Below are positions 1 to 5,403 of a stretch of DNA of 5,403 bases, piece after piece (the first letter of the stretch is position 1; each line of letters opens with the position of its first letter). Position numbers and translations under genes: made by a program. Below the pieces are notes generated by a model that worked only from the letters and a program-made list of their open reading frames with translations, did no database searches and was not told the DNA's origin. Source of the stretch: Rhodobacter sp. GTDB lineage: Bacteria > Pseudomonadota > Alphaproteobacteria > Rhodobacterales > Rhodobacteraceae. The stretch spans positions 1 through 5,403 of the forward strand of contig DPZQ01000110.1 of the NCBI GenBank assembly GCA_003536295.1, given 5' to 3'.

Positions 1-164
1 TGATCTTATTGACGGGTGAGGCGGAGGTTAATTTTATTGGCGTTTTGGCGGTGCATTTGGTGATGTTTGGTGTTTTGGCTTGCGTTTTGTTGCTGTTCTT
101 AGTTTCAAGTAAAATCGAAAACGCTTTAGGACGTACTGGGCGCATGATGGTCACACGGCTTTAG
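1..164 (+). CDS. MarC-family inner-membrane protein, C-terminal part (5' end outside window)
   Basis: The frame with codons starting at position 3 is open from the window edge to a TAG at 162-164. It reads one hydrophobic helix (FIGVLAVHLVMFGVLACVLL), a basic/polar turn (SSKIENALGRTGR) and then MMVTRL before the stop. The pattern of a helix, then LGRTG, then VTRL matches the region before the last helix of MarC/YhgN-family proteins, which are roughly 200-residue, six-helix inner-membrane proteins. Their transport role is unproven, and the original link to multiple antibiotic resistance has not held up. The stop falls where the family continues with a final helix, and the downstream in-frame sequence supplies that helix (see 165-236), so the product would lack its last membrane segment. 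The gene converges with holC. The family call rests on remembered family sequence rather than a search. The start and most of the protein cannot be seen. Confidence 0.72.
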   Translation, partial: ILLTGEAEVNFIGVLAVHLVMFGVLACVLLLFLVSSKIENALGRTGRMMVTRL

Positions 165-236
165 GGCATGTTACTGGCGGCGCTTACCGTGCAATTTATA
201 ATTGATGGCCTTATTGGCTCTGGTTTACTGGGGTAA
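165..236 (+). pseudogene. Detached last helix of the MarC-family gene, after an in-frame amber codon
   Basis: Directly after the TAG at 162-164 the same frame stays open for 23 codons and ends at TAA 234-236. It reads GMLLAALTVQFIIDGL and then IGSGLLG. This is a good final transmembrane helix and looks like the usual MarC ending (TRxxGxxLAAxxVQFxxDG). The TAG sits where family members usually carry Leu, and TTG to TAG is a single-base change. The likely reading is a recent nonsense mutation, because no frameshift or visible decay has built up behind it. Alternatives are a sequencing or assembly error, or low-level amber readthrough. The ATG at 168 has no visible ribosome binding site, so separate translation is unlikely. 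Confidence 0.6.
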
Positions 237-242
237 GTGGAT

Positions 243-257
243 GACGGTACAACCGTC
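243..257 (+). other. Perfect 6-bp hairpin just after the ancestral marC stop
   Basis: GACGGT-ACA-ACCGTC forms a 6-bp stem with a 3-base loop, beginning 6 bases after the TAA at 234-236. The following sequence (CTAACTTTCC) is only weakly T-rich. It could stabilise the marC transcript end or act as a poor terminator; the sequence does not decide between these. Confidence 0.35.
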
Positions 258-349
258 CTAACTTTCCTACTGAATTTATGTCGATACGCTGGCCTCTTTA
301 GCTGATGTACCGGCTTCGGCGCAGATTTGGGCCCAAGTGCTAAAAGTAA

Positions 350-367
350 CCTGTGTACAGGCTTTTT
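350..367 (+). terminator. Weak intrinsic-terminator-like hairpin downstream of marC
   Basis: CCTG-TGTA-CAGG (350-361) is followed by CTTTTT. The stem is short, at 4 bp, or 5 bp if the T-A pair is closed over a 2-base loop. The T-run is only five bases, so this is a marginal terminator for + strand transcription. Confidence 0.3.
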
Positions 368-441
368 CTATTATTAATCTGCAAAATCAATTTTGGTGAT
401 GTATTATATTCAATATAAAAGTTTAAATAACTAAAAATATC

Positions 442-906
442 TTAATCTGCTGGCCTTGACTGTTGGAGTGCCCAACTGCCCGATGCCTCTGACCAAAACT
501 GCGCTTCTTGGCCCAAAGTGGCCACCTCTTTCCACTGCATGCGGGCTTGGTTTAAAATCGCCTCATTTTGACCATCAAACAAGATCATCATGCGTTTCAT
601 CCGTGCCACCTCACTGGTAGAAAAAGCAGCGCCGTCAATCAGCATCAGCGCCTCGTACTCTTGTGGTGCGGCGCCTGAGCCCAGCAAAATACTTTGCAAA
701 TTGGCGTGGGGCTGGGTGTCCAATCCATGGGGTAGAAAACTGTCTGTGGGTCCATGCCAAAGCGCTTGGTCAAGTGCCTCAAGTGCGGGTTGATCCGTAC
801 CGCGCACCATCACCTGCCAACCCGCCACCCGCGATTTTTCTAAAAGTGCGCGGGCCGTTTGTGCGGTAGATGAATGGCTAAGCTGGTAAAACATGATTAA
901 GCCCAT
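442..906 (-). CDS. holC: DNA polymerase III chi subunit
   Basis: This 154-residue protein matches the size and layout of the alphaproteobacterial chi subunit. Chi is the clamp-loader accessory protein that binds single-strand-binding protein and tethers the replicase to SSB-coated lagging-strand DNA. Visible family marks are an N-terminal FYQL strand (residues 6-9), LLEKSRVAGWQVMVRGTD (21-38), LWHGPTDSFLPHGL (49-62), ILFDGQNE (108-115) and the C-terminal QWKEVATLGQEAQFWSE (124-140). The start at 904-906 is preferred over Met5 because family members have a few residues (M-G-x-x-x) before FYxL. It begins 2 nt after the pepA stop, and a GAGG inside the pepA end (914-917 on the opposite strand) lies 7 nt upstream. 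Its expression therefore probably depends on the pepA transcript and on translational coupling. No clear terminator follows it. The partner psi (HolD) is usually not recognisable in alphaproteobacteria. Confidence 0.88.
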   Translation of the reverse strand: MGLIMFYQLSHSSTAQTARALLEKSRVAGWQVMVRGTDQPALEALDQALWHGPTDSFLPHGLDTQPHANLQSILLGSGAAPQEYEALMLIDGAAFSTSEVARMKRMMILFDGQNEAILNQARMQWKEVATLGQEAQFWSEASGSWALQQSRPAD

Positions 907-908
907 CT

Positions 909-2375
909 CTAGTCCTCAAAATGGTCGGCGATCATCCGATTGAGAGCCAAAACACCCCAGCCCGTCGCACCTTTGGGGGCTAGATCTGTAGCGGTTTTCA
1001 TTAAAGCGGTGCCAGCTATATCAAGATGGATCCAAGGTGTTTCAGGTTTAACAAAACGTTGCAAAAACTGCGCGGCCGTAATGGCACCCGCGTCGCGCCC
1101 ACAAGAGTTCACTATATCGGCGATGCGCGAGGTTAGTTTTGCGTCGTAAGCATCCCCCAACGGCATACGCCAAAGTCCTTCTCCTTCGGCCTCAGCGGCT
1201 TTGTCCAATTTGTCATAAAAAAGGGTATTATTGGAAAAACCACCAGTATTTTCATGACCCAAAGCTACAATAATTGCTCCCGTCAGGGTTGCCAGATTAA
1301 TCATGGCATGGGGCTTATAGGTTTCTTGCGCGTACCACAGCACATCGGCCAAGACCAATCGGCCTTCGGCATCGGTGTTGATCACCTCAATCGTCGTGCC
1401 TTTCATCGAGGTGACAATATCTCCTGGGCGCTGCGCCCGTCCATCGGGCATATTTTCGACCAAGCCAACCAACCCCACAACATTGGCACGGGCCTTGCGC
1501 AAAGCCAGGCTCCGCATAACCCCAGCAACCACGCCCGCACCCCCCATGTCCATGGTCATTTCTTCCATGCCACCAGCGGGTTTTATTGAAATGCCCCCTG
1601 TATCAAATACTACGCCTTTGCCCACCAACGCTAAAGGAGCGTTCTCTTTTTTGCCGCCATTCCAGCGCAGCACCACTAACTTTGATGGCGATTCGGAGCC
1701 CTGCCCCACACCTAAAAGTGCGTGCATACCCAAGGCAAGCATCTGTGATTCTTCTAATATTTCTATTTCAAGCCCTAGATCTCGCATGGCAACCAAACGC
1801 GCTGCAAAACTGTCGGTGGTTAAGATATTTGCAGGCTCATTCACCAAATCACGTGTGAAAAAAACTCCCTCCGCAAGTGCGGCATGTGAGGCCGTTTTGG
1901 CAGCCAAAGCTTCGGGATCATTGGCTTGCACTTTTACCTGACCCAAGGGAGCGGGTGGCTTAGTTTTATGCTGATCAAACGAATAAGCGCGCAATGCCGC
2001 TCCAAAGGTCAACTCATCTGCGTGGGGATGATCTTCTAAGCTTATCAAACTGCTGACCTTTGACAGGTTGGCACCTATGCCACCGCCTGCTCGGCGAGCT
2101 ACGAGCGGCGTAACTGATTTGGCAAGTTTAACAACTTGCAGCGTTTCTGCCAGAAGGCCTACGGGAAAAGAAAGCTCAAGTGATTTGCCTTGGGGCAACA
2201 CACTGAAGGCATCAGATTTGATAGCTCGCCCCAAAGCCCCGTGAGTGGATTTGTCGATCTTAGTTTGCAATACCGTCAGCGCGTCAGGATCAACAATAAG
2301 TACCACACGTCCCTTTTCGAGCAAAATAGCGTCAAAATCCGTGGCTTTAAAGTCAATTGCGATGGGGTGGGTCAT
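909..2375 (-). CDS. pepA: Cytosolic leucyl aminopeptidase (peptidase family M17)
   Basis: This 488-residue, full-length M17 aminopeptidase removes N-terminal residues, typically leucine, from peptides using two metal ions. Members of the family are hexamers. An N-terminal domain (about 1-160) leads into the catalytic domain, which has VGKGVVFDTGGISIKP (251-266), MTMDMGGAG (273-281) and the family signature NTDAEGRL (333-340). Compared with E. coli PepA, all the key residues are present with a constant offset of 17: Lys253, Asp258, Asp276, Asp335 and Glu337 for metal binding, and Lys265 and Arg339 for catalysis. The enzyme therefore looks active. The start at 2373-2375 has GGAG on the - strand (2381-2384) 5 nt upstream. 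No signal peptide is seen, which fits a cytosolic enzyme. It is the first gene of a pepA-holC pair and diverges from lptF. E. coli PepA also binds DNA in Xer recombination and car regulation; nothing here tests that role. Confidence 0.96.
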   Translation of the reverse strand: MTHPIAIDFKATDFDAILLEKGRVVLIVDPDALTVLQTKIDKSTHGALGRAIKSDAFSVLPQGKSLELSFPVGLLAETLQVVKLAKSVTPLVARRAGGGIGANLSKVSSLISLEDHPHADELTFGAALRAYSFDQHKTKPPAPLGQVKVQANDPEALAAKTASHAALAEGVFFTRDLVNEPANILTTDSFAARLVAMRDLGLEIEILEESQMLALGMHALLGVGQGSESPSKLVVLRWNGGKKENAPLALVGKGVVFDTGGISIKPAGGMEEMTMDMGGAGVVAGVMRSLALRKARANVVGLVGLVENMPDGRAQRPGDIVTSMKGTTIEVINTDAEGRLVLADVLWYAQETYKPHAMINLATLTGAIIVALGHENTGGFSNNTLFYDKLDKAAEAEGEGLWRMPLGDAYDAKLTSRIADIVNSCGRDAGAITAAQFLQRFVKPETPWIHLDIAGTALMKTATDLAPKGATGWGVLALNRMIADHFED

Positions 2376-2380
2376 TGTTT

Positions 2381-2384
2381 CTCC
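2381..2384 (-). promoter_or_regulatory. Ribosome binding site of pepA
   Basis: GGAG on the - strand lies 5 nt before the ATG at 2373-2375 and supports that start. I could not pick a convincing sigma-70-type promoter for pepA in the 126 bp upstream. TTGCGC on the - strand (2455-2460) is a possible -35 box but has no good -10 at the right distance. Confidence 0.6.
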
Positions 2385-2445
2385 GATGGGATAGCCGTCT
2401 ATTTACAAACTTAACGATTGAGGTTGGTTTTTACCAGATATCAGT

Positions 2446-2482
2446 TTGCCCTCAGCGCAATTTAGTTTTATCATTTTATAAT
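2446..2482 (+). promoter_or_regulatory. Candidate promoter of the lptF-lptG-lptD operon
   Basis: TTGCCC (2446-2451) and TATCAT (2469-2474) are separated by 17 bp, the optimal sigma-70 spacing, and match 4/6 and 5/6 of consensus. A start near 2481 would give a leader of about 20 nt that contains the ribosome binding site. A perfect TATAAT also occurs at 2477-2482, but it has no -35 at normal spacing. A transcript from it would begin almost on the ribosome binding site, so it is less likely the main -10. The boxes were found by eye in A/T-rich DNA where chance matches are common. Confidence 0.45.
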
Positions 2483-2489
2483 CTAAAAA

Positions 2490-2494
2490 GGGAG
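2490..2494 (+). promoter_or_regulatory. Ribosome binding site that decides the TTG start of lptF
   Basis: GGGAG, preceded by A residues, ends 7 nt before TTG 2502-2504. An in-frame TAA at 2484-2486 rules out a start further upstream, and no ATG or GTG lies between it and the TTG. The site therefore fixes the non-ATG start. Confidence 0.75.
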
Positions 2495-2501
2495 CGCTGC
2501 C

Positions 2502-2518
2502 TTGTCGAAATTCGACAA
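2502..2518 (+). repeat. Perfect 17-bp inverted repeat that includes the lptF start codon
   Basis: TTGTCGAA-A-TTCGACAA has 8-bp arms around a single base. The left arm begins exactly with the TTG start codon. In RNA it would fold as a 7-bp stem with a 3-base loop (AAU) that pairs the start codon. In DNA it is a symmetrical site suited to a dimeric regulator. It also encodes the N-terminal M-S-K-F-D plus the first two bases of the next codon, and FD is common in the family, so part of the symmetry may come from coding constraint. Confidence 0.5.
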
Positions 2519-3638
2519 ATATCTGTTATCGCAATTATTGGCTATATTTGGTTTTTTTTCTCTCTCGATTATTGGGATTTATTGGATTAATCTGTCAGTC
2601 TCGCTCTTTGAGCAAGTTGTCGGCTCTGGCAATACGCTAGGCCTGTTCTTAGAGCTGAGTTTTTTATCGTTGCCGAACCTGATTGCTACAGTGTTACCGA
2701 TTGCGGCGTTTATTGCCACAATCTATGTGATCAACCGCTTCGTGCGCGAGAGTGAACTTTTAGTGATTCAATCCATCGGCATGTCAGCCTTTCAAATTGC
2801 CAAACCCGTAATGATTTTCGGCACTATTATCATGGTGATCAGCCTGTTTTTGATGAATATGTTCGCACCTTATGCAGAAACAGTGAAAATCGGCCATTTT
2901 CAATATATGACGCAAACTGCAACCAGTAAGCTCTTGACCGTGGGGCGTTTCATCCACCCTCAGCAGAACCAAACTCTTTATATTCGTGAGATTTCCCTCG
3001 ATGGAAAATTACATGATGTTTTTCTAAACGATCACACAAACCCCGTCCAGACAGTTACCTATAGCTCCAAAAAAGCACTTTTCATACACAGCAATACTGG
3101 GCCAAAATTGGTAATGTTTGACGGGTTAGCCCAGAATTTTAATCATACAACCTCGGTGTTGGGTGTGACGAAATTTGAAAGTTTCACCTTCGAATTTGAA
3201 GGGATTAAAGGCAGCAAAATTGGAGTGAGAAGCGCGGAACTGGCAGAATTATCAACCCTATCCTTACTGTTTACTACCAAAGAAATTTCAAACACGTTGG
3301 GTTACCGTATGGGACCACTTTTGTTTGAAGGCCATAATCGCATCGCCCAGCCAATGCAGTCCTTAACGGTCGCAATGTTAGCTTTAGCAGCGATGATGTT
3401 AGGCGGATTTACCCGATTTTCACTGTGGCGCCAAATAGCCTTGGCGGTTGGAATTATGTTTTTATTACACTTTATCAATACCACAAGCATGGGAGTTGTA
3501 CGCAACAATGCGTTTTTATGGCCACTTACCTACGCATCTAATATAGTTGGAATTAGCGTGTCTCTTATGCTTTATCTATGGGTGAACCGAACCCGTAGCC
3601 TACCTCGCCGCAACCAAACACTTGATCGCACAGCATGA
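2502..3638 (+). CDS. lptF: LPS export ABC transporter permease LptF
   Basis: This 378-residue protein is one of the two different membrane subunits of LptB2FG, which extracts lipopolysaccharide from the inner membrane and pushes it onto the LptC-LptA bridge. It has the family layout. Helices lie at about 10-30, 47-79 and 101-121. A periplasmic beta-jellyroll-type domain spans roughly 122-275, and three more helices lie at about 284-304, 310-330 and 340-361. RESELLVIQSIGMS (82-95) corresponds to the cytoplasmic coupling helix that contacts the LptB ATPase and carries conserved acidic residues (here Glu83 and Glu85). The start is TTG, chosen because an in-frame stop lies 18 nt upstream, a GGGAG site is well placed, and FDKYLLSQLL matches the usual beginning of Rhodobacterales LptF. 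The first in-frame ATG is codon 94, inside the coupling helix. The gene overlaps lptG by 4 nt (ATGA). LptB, LptC and LptA are not in the window. Confidence 0.93.
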   Translation: MSKFDKYLLSQLLAIFGFFSLSIIGIYWINLSVSLFEQVVGSGNTLGLFLELSFLSLPNLIATVLPIAAFIATIYVINRFVRESELLVIQSIGMSAFQIAKPVMIFGTIIMVISLFLMNMFAPYAETVKIGHFQYMTQTATSKLLTVGRFIHPQQNQTLYIREISLDGKLHDVFLNDHTNPVQTVTYSSKKALFIHSNTGPKLVMFDGLAQNFNHTTSVLGVTKFESFTFEFEGIKGSKIGVRSAELAELSTLSLLFTTKEISNTLGYRMGPLLFEGHNRIAQPMQSLTVAMLALAAMMLGGFTRFSLWRQIALAVGIMFLLHFINTTSMGVVRNNAFLWPLTYASNIVGISVSLMLYLWVNRTRSLPRRNQTLDRTA

Positions 3639-4732
3639 CGCTTGGGCTTTATTTTGCAAAAAGATTTTTCCTCCGTTTTTTGCTTGTGTTAGCAATTTTT
3701 TTTACTTTGTTACTTTTAATAGATTTTGTCGAGCAAATGCGTTATTTTGGCAGTAAAAGCGTGTCCGTTTGGCAAATATTAGGGCTGGCGCTTTTTAATA
3801 TACCGTACAATTTGCACCGCATCTTACCCGTAGTGATGCTGATCGCCTCCATTTTGGCACTTTTAGGGCTTTCAAAGTCAAATGAACTTATTATAGCGCG
3901 CTCGGTCGGGCTATCGTGGATTAAGATTTTAATACCTCCTGTAGTGACCGCCTTTTTGATTGGCATGGCAAATTTGGCACTGTTTAATCCTATTGTTGCG
4001 ATTTCGATGTCTCAATATGATAGCCTTTGGGCCAGTTATGCACGAGGAATTGAAAACACCCTATCTATTTCCTCCGAGGGGTTATGGCTGCGCCAAGGCA
4101 ACTCAGACGGGCAGTCAGTAATTAAAGCTATCCGCACCAATTCAGATGGTACCACCTTATACGGCACCAGTTTTTGGGCCTTTGACGTTCAAGGTACACC
4201 TGTTTCACGGATTGAGGCGTCATCAGCCATACTAGAAAAAGGTGCTTGGAGTTTAAGCCAAGCGCGTCAGTGGGATTTACGCGCGACAAATCCGCAAGCT
4301 GTTATACAACGTTTAAAACCCGACGCAAAGCTGCCGACCGATCTTACCCCAAGCGCTATTCGCGACAGTTTTGGCAAACCCGCGTCTATTTCTATTTGGT
4401 TACTGCCCGACTATATTTCAGAGCTCGAGCGCGCGGGATTTTCAGCTCGAAATTATCGGCTTTGGGTGCATATGGAACTGGCGTTACCGTTACTTTTATC
4501 GTCGATGGTTCTACTAGCCGCCTGTTTCACCATGCGCCATACCCGGGATTCCGCGTCGGGGATATTGATTGTCTTCGCCGTCTTAAGTGGATTCGGCGTA
4601 TATTTTTTGCGCAACTTCACGCAACTATTAGGAGAAACTGGGCAGATCCCAATAACCCTTGCCGCTTGGGCACCGCCCGCCATTGCCACGCTTTGTGCCC
4701 TTGGACTTTTACTACATCTTGAGGAAAGTTGA
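3635..4732 (+). CDS. lptG: LPS export ABC transporter permease LptG
   Basis: This 365-residue partner of LptF in the LptB2FG lipopolysaccharide exporter is full length. Helices lie at about 10-30, 46-77 and 97-120. A periplasmic domain spans about 121-275, and C-terminal helices lie at about 278-299, 307-326 and 338-361. SKSNELIIARSVGLS (80-94) is the coupling-helix region, with Glu84 in the position expected to face LptB. The C terminus (AAWAPPAIATL, then LLLHLEES) resembles other alphaproteobacterial LptG proteins. Its ATG shares the sequence ATGA with the lptF stop, and no clear ribosome binding site precedes it, so translation is probably coupled to lptF. That would help keep the two permease subunits at a 1:1 ratio. 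Telling LptG from LptF rests on gene order and sequence flavour, since both belong to the same YjgP/YjgQ family. Confidence 0.93.
   Translation: MTLGLYFAKRFFLRFLLVLAIFFTLLLLIDFVEQMRYFGSKSVSVWQILGLALFNIPYNLHRILPVVMLIASILALLGLSKSNELIIARSVGLSWIKILIPPVVTAFLIGMANLALFNPIVAISMSQYDSLWASYARGIENTLSISSEGLWLRQGNSDGQSVIKAIRTNSDGTTLYGTSFWAFDVQGTPVSRIEASSAILEKGAWSLSQARQWDLRATNPQAVIQRLKPDAKLPTDLTPSAIRDSFGKPASISIWLLPDYISELERAGFSARNYRLWVHMELALPLLLSSMVLLAACFTMRHTRDSASGILIVFAVLSGFGVYFLRNFTQLLGETGQIPITLAAWAPPAIATLCALGLLLHLEES
4721..4726 (+). promoter_or_regulatory. Ribosome binding site of lptD inside the end of lptG
   Basis: GAGGAA lies within the last codons of lptG, with GAGG 7 nt before the lptD ATG at 4732-4734. 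With the TGATG overlap it supports this start for lptD and fits coupled translation. Confidence 0.65.
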
Positions 4733-5403
4733 TGCTCTTAACCCGCCTTTCAAAATTGGCCGTTGGGGCCATGATTTTAACGCTGTGGTTTGCACCTGCA
4801 CAGCAGGTTCACGGGCAGGAGCTGGTGCAGCTTGTTGCGGACGAAATAACTAGTGATGCGGAGCAAATAATAGCCATGGGCAATGTCGAAATCCTTTATC
4901 AAGGAGAGTATGTCCGAGCTCAAAAGATGGTCTATAATAAATCCCAGGATTATTATTATTTTGAGGGTAATGTTTTTTATGATGACGGATCAGGTTTGGT
5001 GGTGCTAGCCGATGATGCAATGTTGTCAAAAAACCTAAGTGACGGGATTTTACGCAGCACACGTTTTTTAATGAACGACAGTTTGCAAATCACGTCGCAG
5101 CAGGTTTTGCGCGCTGAAGGGCGCTATAGTGAAATGGAAAAGGTGCGCGCCTCAAGCTGCAAGGTCTGCAAAAATGGAGCGACACCTCTATGGGAAGTGC
5201 GAGCCACACGTGCGGTACACGACAAGATGGCACGGCGCATTTACTATCAAAACTTTCAATTGCGTATTGGCGGCGTGCCCATATTTTACAGTCCTAGGCT
5301 GCGTATTCCAGAACCGTCGGTTAATCGCGCGACCGGATTTTTAACACCTAAAGTGGGCTACTCCACACTATTGGGCGGAGGCTTTAGGTGGCCTTTTTTC
5401 ATA
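4732..5403 (+). CDS. lptD: LPS-assembly protein LptD, N-terminal part (3' end outside window)
   Basis: The frame is open for 224 codons from ATG 4732 to the window edge. LptD is the outer-membrane beta-barrel that, with the lipoprotein LptE, inserts lipopolysaccharide into the outer leaflet. Residues 1-28 form a signal peptide with a basic start (LLTRLSKL), a hydrophobic core (AVGAMILTLWFAPA) and likely cleavage after VHG. Residues about 31-140 are the OstA/LptA-like jellyroll domain (for example VADEITSD, MGNVEILYQGEYVRA, YYYFEGNVFYDD). SSCKVC (141-146) and PLWEVRATRAVHD (152-164) follow, then GGVPIFYSPRLRIPEP (180-195) and RATGFLTPKVGYS (199-211), typical of the junction into the barrel. 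ATG overlaps the lptG stop by one base, and the GAGG at 4721-4724 supports the start. Most of the barrel lies beyond the window. surA, pdxA and rsmA would be the expected next genes in this family of operons. Confidence 0.94.
   Translation, partial: MLLTRLSKLAVGAMILTLWFAPAQQVHGQELVQLVADEITSDAEQIIAMGNVEILYQGEYVRAQKMVYNKSQDYYYFEGNVFYDDGSGLVVLADDAMLSKNLSDGILRSTRFLMNDSLQITSQQVLRAEGRYSEMEKVRASSCKVCKNGATPLWEVRATRAVHDKMARRIYYQNFQLRIGGVPIFYSPRLRIPEPSVNRATGFLTPKVGYSTLLGGGFRWPFFI

Larger units (their letters stand above)
237..441. other. Intergenic region between converging marC remnant and holC, no supported gene
   Basis: No gene with a start codon and ribosome binding site can be supported here. The stretch holds a 6-bp hairpin at 243-257, a short GC hairpin with a T-run at 350-367, and two AT-rich inverted repeats at 382-395 (CAAAAT-CA-ATTTTG) and 404-418 (TTATATT-C-AATATAA). 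From about 364 onward it is strikingly A/T-rich. One + frame is open from 274 to 396 but has no good start codon. As the space between two converging transcription units it most likely holds transcript 3' ends. Confidence 0.6.

Noticed and set aside
1375..1941. Long open frame (188 codons) on the + strand inside pepA
   Set aside because: It lies opposite pepA, whose catalytic motifs are all intact. The translation is Pro/Ser/Thr-rich with no family resemblance, as expected for an antisense shadow.
2411..2425. Possible CtrA-type site (TTAA-N7-TTAA) in the pepA-lptF gap
   Set aside because: Only the first half (TTAA at 2411) matches; the second half reads GGTT.
2357..2590. + strand frame of 77 codons spanning the pepA-lptF gap
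   Set aside because: It runs from antisense pepA into lptF in a different frame. The apparent helix comes from reading T-rich lptF codons out of frame.
4246..4722. 158-codon + frame inside lptG
   Set aside because: It is out of frame with lptG, which is a clear full-length family member. The translation is Arg-rich with no recognisable motif and has no ribosome binding site.
4948..4961. Short TAT/ATT repeat in lptD as a possible phase-variable microsatellite
   Set aside because: It has only a few units and a trinucleotide period, so gain or loss would keep the frame. It simply encodes the YYY of the jellyroll domain.
4850..5062. - strand frame of 70 codons opposite lptD
   Set aside because: It overlaps the conserved LptD jellyroll domain entirely, and its His/Pro-rich translation looks like a shadow.
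1..5403. tRNA, rRNA, CRISPR array, insertion sequence or attachment site
   Set aside because: No cloverleaf-like segment, repeat-spacer pattern, transposase or long direct or inverted repeat was seen. All long segments are explained by core genes.

Overview
The window looks like ordinary core chromosome of an alphaproteobacterium, most likely of the Rhodobacterales (Roseobacter-like) type. The gene order pepA-holC on one strand, facing away from lptF-lptG-lptD on the other, is typical of that group, and the proteins resemble its versions of these families. Base composition is fairly AT-rich for that group, with A/T-rich intergenic DNA. This would fit a marine, low-GC member, but that is an inference.

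Layout from left to right. Positions 1-164 carry the C-terminal part of a MarC-family inner-membrane protein on the + strand. It ends at an amber codon, yet recognisable MarC sequence continues in the same frame to a TAA at 234-236, so the gene appears to have lost its last helix. Positions 237-441 contain no supported gene. They hold several small inverted repeats and one weak terminator-like hairpin. Next, on the - strand, come holC (chi subunit of DNA polymerase III, 442-906) and pepA (M17 leucyl aminopeptidase, 909-2375), only 2 nt apart and transcribed pepA then holC.

A 126-bp divergent intergenic region (2376-2501) separates pepA from the LPS-export genes on the + strand: lptF (2502-3638), lptG (3635-4732) and the 5' part of lptD (4732 to the window edge). 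These three are tightly coupled by overlapping stop and start codons (ATGA, then TGATG). LptF and LptG are the two membrane subunits of the LptB2FG ABC exporter that extracts lipopolysaccharide from the inner membrane. LptD is the outer-membrane protein that completes delivery to the cell surface. lptF starts with TTG, and that codon is the first three bases of a perfect 17-bp inverted repeat.

I see no evidence of a new biological system, mobile element, CRISPR array or RNA gene. The points most worth a second look are the interrupted marC end and the palindrome on the lptF start codon.
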